DNA of 64,000 nucleotides from Lacticaseibacillus kribbianus (GTDB lineage: Bacteria > Bacillota > Bacilli > Lactobacillales > Lactobacillaceae), in the NCBI RefSeq assembly GCF_020180945.1, contig NZ_JAIPUL010000005.1, positions 117,879-181,878 of the forward strand. Reading direction: 5' to 3'. The notes below the pieces were generated by a model. The model was not told where the DNA came from, made no database searches, and was given only the letters and a program-made list of their open reading frames with translations. The translations under genes were made by a program, and so were the position numbers. Positions 24,903 through 36,151 of the stretch are shown piece by piece (position 1 is the stretch's first letter; each line of letters opens with the position of its first letter).

Positions 24903-26009
24903 CTACGCCGACTCCCCCCGGCGACGGAACTGGGCATGGCTCAGGAGGTAACTCACAAGCAGCAGCCCAGCCGCCGTCACGGCCAGCGCCGTCAGCGTCT
25001 GGCCCAGCGAAAGGCCAACCAAGGTGCCGTTTTGATTGTTGAGTAACGTTCGCGAGAGGTTGAGGCTGGCGGCGGGGAGGTACTGCAGCCAACTGCCGTC
25101 CAGCGCGGCAGTGTTCAACAGCTTGGCGGCCGGTAGCAGCAGCACGCACGCGGTCACGAGCAGTGAGGGGAAGAACCCGCGGGACACTTTGCTGACAATG
25201 AGGCAGGTGCCGGTAATGATTGCGGTGTAACCCAGCAGCGCAAGCGCGTAGAAGCCGCCTGCGTCCAGCAGCGTGTGGATGACCGGTGCGCCTTGATCCG
25301 ACTCTTGGTAGACGTCGACGAAGAGGCTGCCGAAGCCTGCGGTGGCGATGACCGGAAGGCTGGCGAGCACCAGCGCGGCGACAAGCATCGTGATGCTGGC
25401 AATCATCACGCAGATGACCGACACTGCCCACTTGACCCCGGCCGCAAGCGGCATAACGGCATCAAGCTCGTCTTGGTGCCGGCTTTGACCGACTGTGACC
25501 AGCCAGGCGATGACGACGCTGAGCGTCAGAATGATAAGGGTGGTGTCCTGTGCGTACATCACCCTTTTCAGGAGGTAGTTCGTCCAGGGAAAATGATTAT
25601 CGTAGGACGCGTAATAGGGGACGTGGTGTCGGGCAAGATATGCGAACTGGGCCCGGTAGGTGGAATTGGCGAATCCTGGCAGCAGTGGCAGCGCGAGCAG
25701 ACGGGCCATGGCCTGGGTGAAGCCGAGCCGGTCGCCGCGTCGCACGGCTCGGGCAACCGCGGCCTGGCGCGTGCGGTAGGCCTTGAGCAGGCGGGGGCTG
25801 ATCTGGTCGGCGACGGCCTTCAGGTCTGCGGCACTTTGGCCCGACGCCTCGCCGACGCTGGCGACTGCCAGCACCTGTGGGGTGGTCTGGGTGCTCACAC
25901 TGCGGTGGGTGAAGAAGGGCACCAGCAGCAGGCCCGCGATGACGACGACGCCGAACCAGAGAATGCGCTGGCGAAACACTTGCTTGAGGGTCATGAGGAA
26001 GAATGGCAT
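24903..26009 (-). CDS. ABC-2-like membrane protein, subgroup IV
   Basis: 368 residues from ATG 26009 (GAGGTC lies 6 bp upstream). It starts MPFFLMTLKQVFRQRIL with membrane segment one at about 18-36, an outside region of about 120 residues, and five membrane segments from about 170. It is divergent from the ATPase-permease pair at 26105, sharing a promoter region of about 95 bp. Among the twelve paralogues it is closest in layout to the protein at 26797. It probably contributes the second membrane subunit of that transporter. Confidence 0.72.
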   Translation of the reverse strand: MPFFLMTLKQVFRQRILWFGVVVIAGLLLVPFFTHRSVSTQTTPQVLAVASVGEASGQSAADLKAVADQISPRLLKAYRTRQAAVARAVRRGDRLGFTQAMARLLALPLLPGFANSTYRAQFAYLARHHVPYYASYDNHFPWTNYLLKRVMYAQDTTLIILTLSVVIAWLVTVGQSRHQDELDAVMPLAAGVKWAVSVICVMIASITMLVAALVLASLPVIATAGFGSLFVDVYQESDQGAPVIHTLLDAGGFYALALLGYTAIITGTCLIVSKVSRGFFPSLLVTACVLLLPAAKLLNTAALDGSWLQYLPAASLNLSRTLLNNQNGTLVGLSLGQTLTALAVTAAGLLLVSYLLSHAQFRRRGESA

Positions 26010-26104
26010 TGGGCGACCTCGCATAGTGAGAGTAGGTGCTAACAGCTCTAGCATATCACATAGAATTAAGGTATGATGGGGTAAAAATGAGAAGAGGCAA
26101 CGCC

Positions 26105-26797
26105 ATGCTTAACGTCGATAACCTATCATTCGCGTTCGGCAAACGCAAGATTCTGGATCACATCACGCTGACCGTGGCACCCGGCGAGATTGTCGGGCTG
26201 GTGGCGCCCAACGGGACGGGGAAGAGTACCTTGCTGCGCAACATTGCGGGCCTGCTTCGGCCGTCAGAGGGCACCGTCACCCTGATGGGCTACGACGCCT
26301 TCAAGCAGCGGCGCCAGTTCCTGCGTCACCTGTTTTTTCTGGAGGACGCGCACCGGCTCTACGATGACCTCACTGCCCTGGAGCTTTTGACGTACGTCGG
26401 GCGCATCTGGGGTGGTGAGGTGACGGCAGCGACGGCCGTTCAGCGGCTGCGCATGGCGGATTACCAGGGAGTTCGGATATCGCGTATGTCGCTTGGCATG
26501 CGCCAGCACGTGCTGCTTGCGGCCTACCTGGTCTCGGGCGCCGATCTGTTGCTGTTCGACGAGCCGTTAAACGGCCTCGACCCCACGGCGATTGCCCGGT
26601 TCACTCGCGTTTTTTCCGAGCTTCGCGACGAGGGCAAGGCGATTCTGATGTCCTCGCATCAGCTGCCCAACCTGGCCGAGATGTCGGACCGGGTGGCGTT
26701 TTTGACCGCAGGCCAGCTGGAGATTCATCGCACCGCCGACGTTGACCTGAGGCGCGAGTACGCGCGAATCTTCAACGTGGAAGAGGGGCTGATGTGA
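26105..26797 (+). CDS. ABC transporter ATP-binding protein
   Basis: 230 residues from ATG 26105 behind AGAAGAGG. Walker A is VAPNGTGKST (about 34-43), the signature MSLGMRQ, Walker B LLLFDEPLNGLDP, and the switch His is in SSHQLPN. It is a relative of, but clearly different from, the near-identical pair at 16657 and 48972. Its stop overlaps the start of the permease at 26797 (ATGTGATGG arrangement), so the two are translationally coupled. A TATGAT -10 element lies at 26072-26077. Confidence 0.93.
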   Translation: MLNVDNLSFAFGKRKILDHITLTVAPGEIVGLVAPNGTGKSTLLRNIAGLLRPSEGTVTLMGYDAFKQRRQFLRHLFFLEDAHRLYDDLTALELLTYVGRIWGGEVTAATAVQRLRMADYQGVRISRMSLGMRQHVLLAAYLVSGADLLLFDEPLNGLDPTAIARFTRVFSELRDEGKAILMSSHQLPNLAEMSDRVAFLTAGQLEIHRTADVDLRREYARIFNVEEGLM

Positions 26798-27918
26798 TGG
26801 CGGACCTGGCGATGACCCTGCGCCGGGCGGCTCACGACCGTGGCGTGGTGCTGTTCGGCTTGATTATATCGCTGGTTCTGTGCCTGCCGCTGCTGCAGCG
26901 CCTCAGCCCACCGCGCACCGGCTACCAGGCCGAGTACGCGTTATTCCAGACGCTTCAAGATACGGATGAGCGGTTGGCCGCCGGGGCAACGATTGCGCCT
27001 GGGGTGGCCACCCCGGCGCCCGAGGACCTGCAGCGCGAGCTGACGTTAATCGAGCGGGTGACGGCCAGCATCGACGACGCGGCCAGTCCGGTGCGAATCA
27101 CGCGTCAGATGTATCGGCTGCGGGCGGAAATGTTGCGTCAGGCGGACCACGGCCGCGACTATCAGGACTTCAAGCACCGCCCGCTGGCGACGGTGCTGAC
27201 GCTTCGTCAAGACGTCGCCGTATTGGCCTGGCTAGTGCGAACCGACGGGCGCTTCTACGGCCAAGATGAGGTGCGGCTGCCGGCTGGCGTTCAGCTGGCG
27301 CGCACCCTTCAGCGCTTCGTCTCGAGTACCTTCGTTCTTCTGCTTGGCGCGATGCTTGCAAGCTACTACCTGTTTCGCGTCAAGTGGCTGGGCCAAGGCG
27401 ACTTCTTCAACCTGGTGCCGCTTGGCAAGGGCCGTCAGGTCGCCTGGCAGCTGTTGGCGGCCGTGCTGGTGACGGTGGTGGTCGTGGTCGGGGCGATGGG
27501 ACTCGCGACCCTGGCAGCGCTGCTGCTCGGTGGCGGCGACTGGTCCTACCCGCTGGCGTACAGCGTCGACGGCCAGCACGTGCTTTTGATTACCTGTGGG
27601 CGCTTCGTCTTGAGTTACCTCGCCTTCTGGCTTGCGCTGATGGCGGTGATCCTGACAATGACCGCGCTCGTGCAGCAGTTCACGCGCCACCTCGCCACCG
27701 GGCTTTTGGCGGTGATTGCGTTGTGCGTGATGCTCCAGAAGGCGCCTGCGGGTTCTTGGTTCGCCTTTCGCTACTTCGACCTGGCCGAAGTGATCGCGCC
27801 AGCCGCCGGGGCGGCTGGCAGGGCGCCGGGACTGATTGGGGTCGCGGTGATGCTGGGGACCGCGGCGCTAATCGGGGCGGTGGCGCTTCTGGTGGCGCAG
27901 CGCCGGCAGCGCATCTGA
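26797..27918 (+). CDS. ABC transporter permease, ABC-2-like, subgroup IV
   Basis: 373 residues from ATG 26797, overlapping the ATPase stop. It starts MADLAMTLRRAAHDRGVV with membrane segment one at about 18-36, then an outside region of about 140 residues and five or six membrane segments. The family motif is GDWSYPLAYS, like the DYPIVYS of the protein at 17342. Together with the ATPase and perhaps the divergent 24903 gene it makes one exporter. A secreted-protein gene lies just beyond it on the other strand. Confidence 0.87.
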   Translation: MADLAMTLRRAAHDRGVVLFGLIISLVLCLPLLQRLSPPRTGYQAEYALFQTLQDTDERLAAGATIAPGVATPAPEDLQRELTLIERVTASIDDAASPVRITRQMYRLRAEMLRQADHGRDYQDFKHRPLATVLTLRQDVAVLAWLVRTDGRFYGQDEVRLPAGVQLARTLQRFVSSTFVLLLGAMLASYYLFRVKWLGQGDFFNLVPLGKGRQVAWQLLAAVLVTVVVVVGAMGLATLAALLLGGGDWSYPLAYSVDGQHVLLITCGRFVLSYLAFWLALMAVILTMTALVQQFTRHLATGLLAVIALCVMLQKAPAGSWFAFRYFDLAEVIAPAAGAAGRAPGLIGVAVMLGTAALIGAVALLVAQRRQRI

Positions 27919-27934
27919 GCGGGAAATGAATGGG

Positions 27935-27961
27935 AAAAGCCGTCGCGCCGCGACGGCTTTT
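27935..27961. terminator. Bidirectional terminator
   Basis: A 12-bp perfect stem (27935-27946 with 27950-27961) starting AAAA and ending TTTT, between convergent genes. Confidence 0.88.
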
Positions 27962-27998
27962 GAATTGGTTGAGAGTCAATCCGCTGGTCAGGAAGCAA

Positions 27999-28442
27999 TC
28001 AATTCAGTGTGTACGTGTAGGTGCAGAGGAAAAACTCGACTTCTTCGTCGCCCTTTGCTCCCACGGCGTCACAACCGACGAGCAAGTCGTCGCCCAGCAC
28101 GCCGCCGTAGTCATAGTCTGATGAGATGTTGTCCGGCGCGTAGGTGAACTTCGCAGTCGATGTTTGGTGCGGCGTGTAGCTCGTCGTGAACGTGATGGTT
28201 TCGCTGGTTTCGTGGAAGTATGCCGTTTTTCCGGTCGCCATGTTTTTCGCCTTCCAGTTTGAAAGGGGAACCACGGCGGTTCGGATGAAGGCGACCTCCG
28301 CATTAGTGGTTTGATTCTCGGTAATCTGACTGTCTGAGGAGGGCGCGATGGCGCTTGCTGATGGGCTGGTGTGCGGGGTTAGGACAAGTCCTAACCCAAG
28401 TAGAGCCAAGGCTGCAAGTGTTGCGATTAATTTCCGTTTCAT
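27999..28442 (-). CDS. Small secreted protein, unknown family
   Basis: 147 residues with signal peptide MKRKLIATLAALALLGLG and likely cleavage after ASA (about residue 31). The mature part of about 116 residues has a Ser/Thr-rich start, a beta-rich middle (ETITFTTSYTPHQTSTAKF) and two cysteines near the end (VGCDAVG, FFLCTYTY) that could form a disulfide. It has no membrane anchor. The start is ATG at 28442 behind AAAGGTGG. It is convergent with an ATPase-permease operon, the pattern also seen at 8602/9202 and 47384. Function unknown. Confidence 0.7.
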   Translation of the reverse strand: MKRKLIATLAALALLGLGLVLTPHTSPSASAIAPSSDSQITENQTTNAEVAFIRTAVVPLSNWKAKNMATGKTAYFHETSETITFTTSYTPHQTSTAKFTYAPDNISSDYDYGGVLGDDLLVGCDAVGAKGDEEVEFFLCTYTYTLN

Positions 28443-28514
28443 GGTAGACCCACCTTTCTAGAGGATAGAGGAGATGCCAAGCAACAAAGTTAATCAATAT
28501 CAGCTGATGAGTTA

Positions 28515-28544
28515 ATTGTAACCGGATTCAGTTTTTCTTGCCAA
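28515..28544 (-). promoter_or_regulatory. Promoter of the secreted-protein gene
   Basis: On the minus strand, TTGGCA (28539-28544) and TACAAT (28515-28520) are 18 bp apart, reading toward 28442. Confidence 0.55.
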
Positions 28545-28669
28545 CCGTTATTTATGAAGAACATAACTTTTGTTGTTCGTTTGCGAACGCCGGGCCAGCT
28601 TCCAAGTGTGGGCCCACTGGCTTGCGTTCTGGTGTAGAATGAGAGGGTTTGACTGGAGGGGGTTATCCA

Positions 28670-29503
28670 ATGAGCAAAGTCTTGCGCAACGTTGCGCTAA
28701 TCGCCGTGGGTGCGGCGGTCTACGCGCTGGCCATCAATTACTTCCTGATTCCCAACCGCATCGGGGAGGGCGGCGTCACCGGGCTGACAGCGATCGGCTA
28801 CTACGCCCTGAACATCAGCCCGGCGCTGACCAACCTGGTGCTCAACGGCCTGCTGGTGGTGGTCGGCCTGCGCTTTTTGGACCGCCGCACCGTCGGCTAC
28901 ACGCTGTGGGCGATCCTGTGCATCTCCGGCTTCCTGCGCCTGCCGGTGGTCTTCGCCTACCACACCGACCAGACCGTGATCGCCGCGGTGTTCGGCGGCG
29001 TGCTGATGGGGCTGGCGATGGGCATCATCCTGCGCGCCCACGGCACCATCGCCGGCAGCACCATTTTGGCCAAAATCATCAACAAGTACTTCGGCGTGAA
29101 AAACGGCACGGCGACCTTGATGTTCGACCTGTGCGTCGCGGTGCCGTCGGGGCTGATCATCGGCTTCCAGAACATGCTGCTGACGGTGCTTGAGCTCTAC
29201 GTGTCGGCGGTGGTGCTCAACCGCTTCCTCGATTCGTTCGGCGCCAAGCACGCGCTGATGGTGGTGTCCCCGCACAACCAGGCGATCGCCCAGGCGCTGA
29301 CCGACGCGCTGGGGCAGGGGGTGACGATGCTTGCCGCCACCGGCTTCCACAGCCAAAAACCGCAGGATGTGCTGTACTTCGTCTGCACCAACGCGGCGTG
29401 GCCCCAGGCGCTGGCCATCGTCGGCGCGGCCGACCCGGACGCCCTGATCATCGCCGACCAGGTGCGAAGCGTCCGCGGGCTGCAGCTGGGCAAGCTGCTG
29501 TGA
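28670..29503 (+). CDS. YitT family membrane protein
   Basis: 277 residues from ATG 28670, behind TGGAGGGGG. Five or six membrane segments fill the first 190 residues (YALAINYFLIPNRIGEGG is the typical YitT opening, GGVLMGLAMGI the later repeat). A C-terminal DUF2179 domain of about 85 residues follows (ALMVVSPHNQAIAQAL ... IADQVRSVRG). The family is widespread in Firmicutes and its transport role is not established. Single gene. Confidence 0.9.
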   Translation: MSKVLRNVALIAVGAAVYALAINYFLIPNRIGEGGVTGLTAIGYYALNISPALTNLVLNGLLVVVGLRFLDRRTVGYTLWAILCISGFLRLPVVFAYHTDQTVIAAVFGGVLMGLAMGIILRAHGTIAGSTILAKIINKYFGVKNGTATLMFDLCVAVPSGLIIGFQNMLLTVLELYVSAVVLNRFLDSFGAKHALMVVSPHNQAIAQALTDALGQGVTMLAATGFHSQKPQDVLYFVCTNAAWPQALAIVGAADPDALIIADQVRSVRGLQLGKLL

Positions 29504-29638
29504 GGCAAGCGGCGCGGACCTCACACTAGGGGCGGCCGCGTCGCGCCAGCTCGCGCACAAGTTGGCCGGCCGCCCGGCGGGGATGACCGCGGGAGAGGCC
29601 GGGTTTGTTAAGCTCACCCCAACACAAGGAGGATTCAG

Positions 29639-30163
29639 ATGCGCATTATGCTGATTGGCAACGCCGGCACCGGCAAGTCCACGTTTGCGCGGCGGCTGAC
29701 CGCGGCCACGGGCTGGCCGCTGTTGTCCCTCGACACGGTGTGGCACGCCATGGATTACAGCCACGTCGCCAAGCTCAAGTTCGCCCAGGCGCAGCGCGCG
29801 TTCATGGCGGTCAACGCCGACTGGATCATCGACGGCAACTACGGCGGCACGATGCCGCTGCGGCTGGCGCAGGCCGACGCCATCGTGCTGCTGACGGTGC
29901 CGCGGCCGCTGGCTATCGCGCGGGTGATTCGCCGCTCGCTGGCCTTTCGCCGCGACCCGGCCACGCGCCCGGACATGGCGCCGGGCTTCGTCGAGCACCT
30001 CGACGCCGACTACCTGGACTTCCTGAAGTACGTCTGGGGCTACAACGCGCGCTTTGCGGTCACCACCGCGCCGCTGTTGGCCCAAAGGCGCCCGGACCAG
30101 CGACTGTGGGTGGCGCACAACGCGCGGGAGAAGGCCGCGGTGCTGGCGGCGCTGACGCGGTGA
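29639..30163 (+). CDS. FlaR-like P-loop NTPase (adenylate-kinase-like)
   Basis: 174 residues: P-loop GNAGTGKST at 7-15, the DTVWHAMDY segment at about 34-42, and DGNYGGTMPLRL in the middle. It matches proteins annotated as DNA topology modulation protein FlaR, which look like small nucleotide or metabolite kinases. The historical topology role is not supported by the fold, so kinase activity is an inference. ATG at 29639 follows CAAGGAGG. A perfect terminator follows. Confidence 0.85.
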   Translation: MRIMLIGNAGTGKSTFARRLTAATGWPLLSLDTVWHAMDYSHVAKLKFAQAQRAFMAVNADWIIDGNYGGTMPLRLAQADAIVLLTVPRPLAIARVIRRSLAFRRDPATRPDMAPGFVEHLDADYLDFLKYVWGYNARFAVTTAPLLAQRRPDQRLWVAHNAREKAAVLAALTR

Positions 30164-30187
30164 GGCGGATTGCGCATTGGGGATAGT

Positions 30188-30225
30188 AAATCACCGCGGT
30201 CGAATTCGACCGCGGTGATTTTTAT
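30188..30225. terminator. Bidirectional terminator
   Basis: A perfect palindrome centred on GAATTC with arms of 17 bp, starting AAA and ending in a T-run. It lies between convergent genes. Confidence 0.9.
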
Positions 30226-30232
30226 CTCATGG

Positions 30233-32066
<1,834 letters not shown>

Positions 32067-32072
32067 GGACAC

Positions 32073-32107
32073 AAAAAGCGGCGCCTGTTTGGCAGCACAG
32101 GCGCCGC
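32073..32107 (-). terminator. Terminator of the solute-binding protein gene
   Basis: An 11-bp perfect stem (32078-32088 with 32097-32107) followed on the minus strand by five T. Confidence 0.85.
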
Positions 32108-32179
32108 AATCCTTGGGGTTGTTCATGCTGCCGCAGTGGCTTGCGGCAGTCGTGTCTTAGTAGGGGTTTGAATCAGAGG

Positions 32180-33931
32180 TTACTTTTCGGCCTTGTAGTC
32201 CTTGATGACCTGCTTGCGCATCTTGTTCTTGGCCTTGGCATTCTTCATGTCGTACTTGTTGACGTCCTTGTAGCCCAGGCCGTTAACCGTCTTTTGCATG
32301 CCTGCCAGCAGGGTGTTGTACTCGCTGTCGCTCTTGGCCATGATCATCTTCCAAGTGGTGTTGGTGATCTGCTGGCCGATGGTGGCACGCTGCGTGGAGA
32401 TGACGGATGGGTCTTCCGGTGCGGTGTAGGCAACACCGGCGGCGATTTCAAGCTGGTTCTTCTTTTCCAGGTAGTCCATGGTCGACGTTGCGCCGTCCAT
32501 GTGCTTGCTCCAGTCCTTGCTCAGCTTGGTCTCGGAGGCCTTGATCACGGATGGCCACATGTTGTAGTTGTACGGCTGGCCGGTGGTCGGGTCCGTGTCG
32601 TACTGCAGCACAGTCTTGAAGTTCAGCGGGTTCAGGCCGTCCTGGAACGAGGTGCCGCCGTACTTCTTCGGCATCTTGGTGTTCTGGTCGTCGTTCAGGA
32701 TCTTGTCGCCGAGCGCGGTCAAAACGGGCTCGCCGTCCTTCATCTTCCACATTACGCCCTTGATGCCGGCGCAGGCGATGTTCCCGGCCTGGCTGACCTG
32801 CACACCCTCTGGGGAGTACAGCCAGTTGATGAACTTGACTAGGCGGGCCTTGTTCTTGGCCTTGCTGCCGATACCGATCATCGTGACGCCGCCGGCAGGG
32901 GAGGCACCGTTAGAGGTGACGTTCAGGTCCTCGACAGGCGCGAGCGCGAAGCCCTTGCCCTGTGAGGTGTTGGCCGACGTGTTGTAGCCGGAAATGCCCA
33001 GGAAGTTCCACCAGGAGAAGAGCACCTTGCCGGAGCGCACCTTGGTGTCGATCTGCGTCCAGGTCTGCGTGGAGGAGTCCGGATCGAGAATCCCGGCCTG
33101 CTTGCACAGGTTCAGGAACTTGATGCCCTTCACGTACTGGCTGTTGTTGGCGATGATGCTCTGGTAGGCCTTGCCGTTACCCTTGCTCAGCACCGTGCCC
33201 TGGTTGATTTCCCAGCCGTAAAACGACATGTTCTGCGCGGCGTTTTGCATGTTGGTGCCGTCCCAGTCCTTGAACAGGGAGACGGCCCAGATATCCTTGT
33301 CACCCGTGTCCTTGCGCGCCTGGTCCTGCATCTTCTTCAAAACCGGCACCAGGTCGTTCATGGTCTTGATCTCCGGGTAGCCGATTTCCTTGTAGATGTC
33401 CCAGCGGATGTACGGTGCGGCCGCCGGATCCTGGCCTTCGGAAGGCTTGGTCGGGGACATCGAGGAAACCCCGGTGGTCAGGCCCCACACGCCCTTTTTG
33501 CCGGCGATGTTCTCCAGCTCGTCCGAGCTGGCCTTGTACTTCTTGATGTACTTCATGCCGTCGAGGTAAGGCGTCATGTCGGACAGCAGGCCGGCCTTGA
33601 CCAGCTTCTTGGTGTGGGTCGTGCCGGTGATGATCAGGTCACCGAGGTTCCCCGCCGCCGAGCGGGTATCGAAAAGGGTGGAGCCGCCGCCGGCAACGTT
33701 AGGCGAGACCATCTTCAACTTGATGTTGAACTTGTCCTTGATGTAGTTGGCGTACCAGCCCTTGGCAATCCCGGCGTAGTTCGCCAGATCGTCGTAGACG
33801 GTGACCGTCAGCTCCTTGCCGTCGTCCTTGGCCGCCTTCTTGTCGGTGTCGGCCTTGTTACCGGTGCTGCATCCCGCCAGTGCCAAAACCGTGGCCGCGG
33901 CGGTTGCAAGAATCGCTACTTTCTTACGCAT
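32180..33931 (-). CDS. Solute-binding lipoprotein, ABC sugar-type (orphan)
   Basis: 583 residues from ATG 33931, behind GGGAGGAA. The signal has a lipobox (LALAGC, Cys at 21), so the protein is anchored by lipid on the outer membrane face. The large mature domain resembles the long extracellular solute-binding proteins of family 1 (LipO/YtcQ type), which bind oligosaccharides. No permease or ATPase gene is adjacent. A cre-like site overlaps its -35 box, which fits a carbohydrate role under CcpA. Substrate unknown. Confidence 0.87.
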   Translation of the reverse strand: MRKKVAILATAAATVLALAGCSTGNKADTDKKAAKDDGKELTVTVYDDLANYAGIAKGWYANYIKDKFNIKLKMVSPNVAGGGSTLFDTRSAAGNLGDLIITGTTHTKKLVKAGLLSDMTPYLDGMKYIKKYKASSDELENIAGKKGVWGLTTGVSSMSPTKPSEGQDPAAAPYIRWDIYKEIGYPEIKTMNDLVPVLKKMQDQARKDTGDKDIWAVSLFKDWDGTNMQNAAQNMSFYGWEINQGTVLSKGNGKAYQSIIANNSQYVKGIKFLNLCKQAGILDPDSSTQTWTQIDTKVRSGKVLFSWWNFLGISGYNTSANTSQGKGFALAPVEDLNVTSNGASPAGGVTMIGIGSKAKNKARLVKFINWLYSPEGVQVSQAGNIACAGIKGVMWKMKDGEPVLTALGDKILNDDQNTKMPKKYGGTSFQDGLNPLNFKTVLQYDTDPTTGQPYNYNMWPSVIKASETKLSKDWSKHMDGATSTMDYLEKKNQLEIAAGVAYTAPEDPSVISTQRATIGQQITNTTWKMIMAKSDSEYNTLLAGMQKTVNGLGYKDVNKYDMKNAKAKNKMRKQVIKDYKAEK

Positions 33932-34007
33932 CACATATTCCTCCCAGTCTATGCCGTGCCCCCGCACGGCTGTCTGAGGCGGCAGACGGTGCCGCATCTC
34001 ACTATTG

Positions 34008-34045
34008 AGTATAGTCAACCATACCAATCTCGGCAAGCGCTTACA
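34008..34045 (-). promoter_or_regulatory. Promoter overlapped by a cre-like site
   Basis: On the minus strand TTGCCG (34031-34036) and TATACT (34008-34013) are 17 bp apart. The palindrome TGTAAGCGCTTGCC (34032-34045) matches a CcpA cre site in all but its last positions and overlaps the -35, the arrangement expected for catabolite repression. Confidence 0.7.
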
Positions 34046-34203
34046 GGGGCGCTATACCGGGATTTAGCCCCCCTGACCGCGCCAAATGTCGACAAATCGG
34101 ACCTAAGTAAGTTCGGAATACTAACTAATGTAATGGCCGTGCGATAGCTTCCAGCCGAGCTTTCAGCAATGGCCTATGCCACCGAAAACGGGAAAAGGCG
34201 TGC

Positions 34204-34470
34204 AGGTTTTTTAGAGGGCGGAGCAAGGCGTACTTAGCCGGTCGGCTAGCGTAAGGCTGGCGCTTGGGCCGCACTTTGGCCCGAGTGCCAGCCTTAGCTA
34301 GACGAACCGGCGTTGCCTTGCGTAGCCCGTTTAGACCAGAGCGGAGTGCGGCGGGCTTAGCCGGACGCATAGCGTAAGGCGGGGCAATGGGCCACACTTT
34401 GGCCCAGTGTTCCGCCTTAGCTATGCGCTCCGGCGTTGCCGCACGGAGCTCGAGGAAAGGGCGGAGCCGA
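34204..34470 (-). repeat. Two AAAGTGC-loop hairpin units, reverse orientation
   Basis: Tips at 34271-34277 and 34394-34400 (complement loops AAAGTGC and AAAGTGT), both with GGGCC/GGCCC stems. Heads (GGGCGGAGCAAGG, GCCGCACGGAGC) flank the units. The array lies between the solute-binding lipoprotein promoter and the MFS gene's terminator. Confidence 0.85.
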
Positions 34471-34564
34471 GCGCAGGCCCAGCCGGACTGCCGTTTCACA
34501 CTGGGTTGCGGCGAGGTTCCCCGTGTGAAACGGCAATTGGTCGGATCGACCGCAGGCGCACAAA

Positions 34565-34598
34565 CAAGGCGGCACCCCGTGTTGGGGATGCCGCCTTG
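34565..34598 (-). terminator. Terminator of the MFS gene
   Basis: A 10-bp stem (34565-34574 with 34589-34598) with inner pairing of CCCC and GGGG. Minus-strand T's are few (TTTG), so it is a moderate terminator. A second hairpin, with TGCCGTTTCACAC pairing with its complement, lies at about 34490-34540. Confidence 0.55.
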
Positions 34599-34666
34599 TG
34601 CATCGTCAGTCTGCATTGATACTCGGCTACCGGCGTCACCACGCTCGGGTCCTCCGGCGTCCCGCG

Positions 34667-35887
34667 CTACCGGTCGGTGCGCTGCAGCAGCTTCGGCTCC
34701 GTGACGCGCAGCACGATCAGGTTGATCAAAAGCAGCAGGGCCGTGGAGATGAACACCACGTTGTAGTCGAACAGGCCGGCCAGCGTCCCACCGAGGAAGG
34801 CGCCGAACATGTTGCCCAGGGCCTGGAAGCTCTGGTTCCAGGAGAAAATCGCGCTGGTGGTTTCCGGCGGCGTGTTTTTCGTCAGCAGGGTCTGGATGGT
34901 CGGGAAAAGGCCCGCGTCGGAGATGCCGACGAACAGGCGCAGGATGCCCAGGCCGACGACGCTGCCGACGATGCCTTGCGGAAAGTAGACCAGCACCGCG
35001 AACAGGTAGCAGCCGATCAGCACCCGTCCGGAGCCGTGCTTGTCGCCGTAGCGGCCGAGGCGCGGCGCCGCGAGGATGTTGGAGATGCCGGGCAAAGCGG
35101 CGATGACGCCGGCGACCACGGTGATGGCGCCCTGATTGTGCATCAGCTCCTTAATGTAAAGCGAGATGATCGGCGAGATCGACGCGTTGCCGGTCTGCAC
35201 GATCATGGTCGAAATCAGGAGAATCACGATCAGCTTCGGGTCGGCGACCTTTTTCAACAGCGACTGGTGCGGCGCGCCCTTGACGCGCTGCACCGGCACG
35301 AACGACTCCTCGACCATGAACGCCGACATCAGGCAGACCACGGCGAGAAGCGCCGCGGTGATGAAAAAGGTGTTCCGGATCGAGAAAATCTGAGCTAAGA
35401 TGCCGCCGACAATCGGGCCAAAAAGCGTCCCGGACACCGAGCCGGTGACCAGCGTCCCCAGCGCGGCGCCGGCCTTGGCGCGCGGCGTCTGCGAGGCCAC
35501 CAGCGCCTGCGCGTTGGGGATGTAGCCGGAGAAGAAGCCCTGGAAGAAGCGGCAGGCGAACAGCGCCCAGACGTTGGTGCAAAGCCCCATCAAGGCCATC
35601 GACACCGCGATGCCCAGGCTCGCCCGGATCAGCATCACCTTGCGCCCGGTGCGGTCGGCGAGGCTGCCCCACAGCGGCGAGACGATCGCCGTGATCAGGA
35701 ACGTGACCGCGTAAATCAGCCCGCTCCAAAAGGTCAGCTGCTGCTTGGAAAAATCGCCCATCTGGCTGACGTAAAGCGACAGGAACGGCATGATCTCGCT
35801 GAACGCGATCCCCGCAACGAACGTGCAGAACCACAGCACGTACAGGTTCTTCTTCCACGGGCCACGCTCGCGTTGTGCATCATCCAT
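34667..35887 (-). CDS. MFS transporter, drug-efflux type
   Basis: 406 residues with twelve predicted membrane segments. GSLADRTGRKVMLIRAS is the motif A loop between segments 2 and 3, and GFFSGYIPNAQAL is near segment 5. It resembles the DHA1 PmrA-like multidrug exporters of streptococci and lactobacilli, which use the proton gradient. The start is ATG at 35887 behind AGGAGGCG. Single gene; substrate not predictable. Confidence 0.9.
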   Translation of the reverse strand: MDDAQRERGPWKKNLYVLWFCTFVAGIAFSEIMPFLSLYVSQMGDFSKQQLTFWSGLIYAVTFLITAIVSPLWGSLADRTGRKVMLIRASLGIAVSMALMGLCTNVWALFACRFFQGFFSGYIPNAQALVASQTPRAKAGAALGTLVTGSVSGTLFGPIVGGILAQIFSIRNTFFITAALLAVVCLMSAFMVEESFVPVQRVKGAPHQSLLKKVADPKLIVILLISTMIVQTGNASISPIISLYIKELMHNQGAITVVAGVIAALPGISNILAAPRLGRYGDKHGSGRVLIGCYLFAVLVYFPQGIVGSVVGLGILRLFVGISDAGLFPTIQTLLTKNTPPETTSAIFSWNQSFQALGNMFGAFLGGTLAGLFDYNVVFISTALLLLINLIVLRVTEPKLLQRTDR

Positions 35888-36151
35888 GGCGCTGGCGCCT
35901 CCTTCTTCGGTGGCGGGCCGTCAGGCGACCCACCAAACAATTTCTGAAAACCCACGACTTCCAGTATGCCACTTTTCACCGCGGCCCGCACCGGGATTGC
36001 GGCCGGTGTCACATTGCGTGTCGCCGAGGCGACCGCGGTGCTCGGGCGGGGCCGCACAGCCGGTTCGCGGCAACCGGGTGGCGGCGCGGACCATCCACGT
36101 GGCCGCTTCGTGCACCCACGTGGCCACGCCTAGCGTGCCCGCGGCAGCCCG

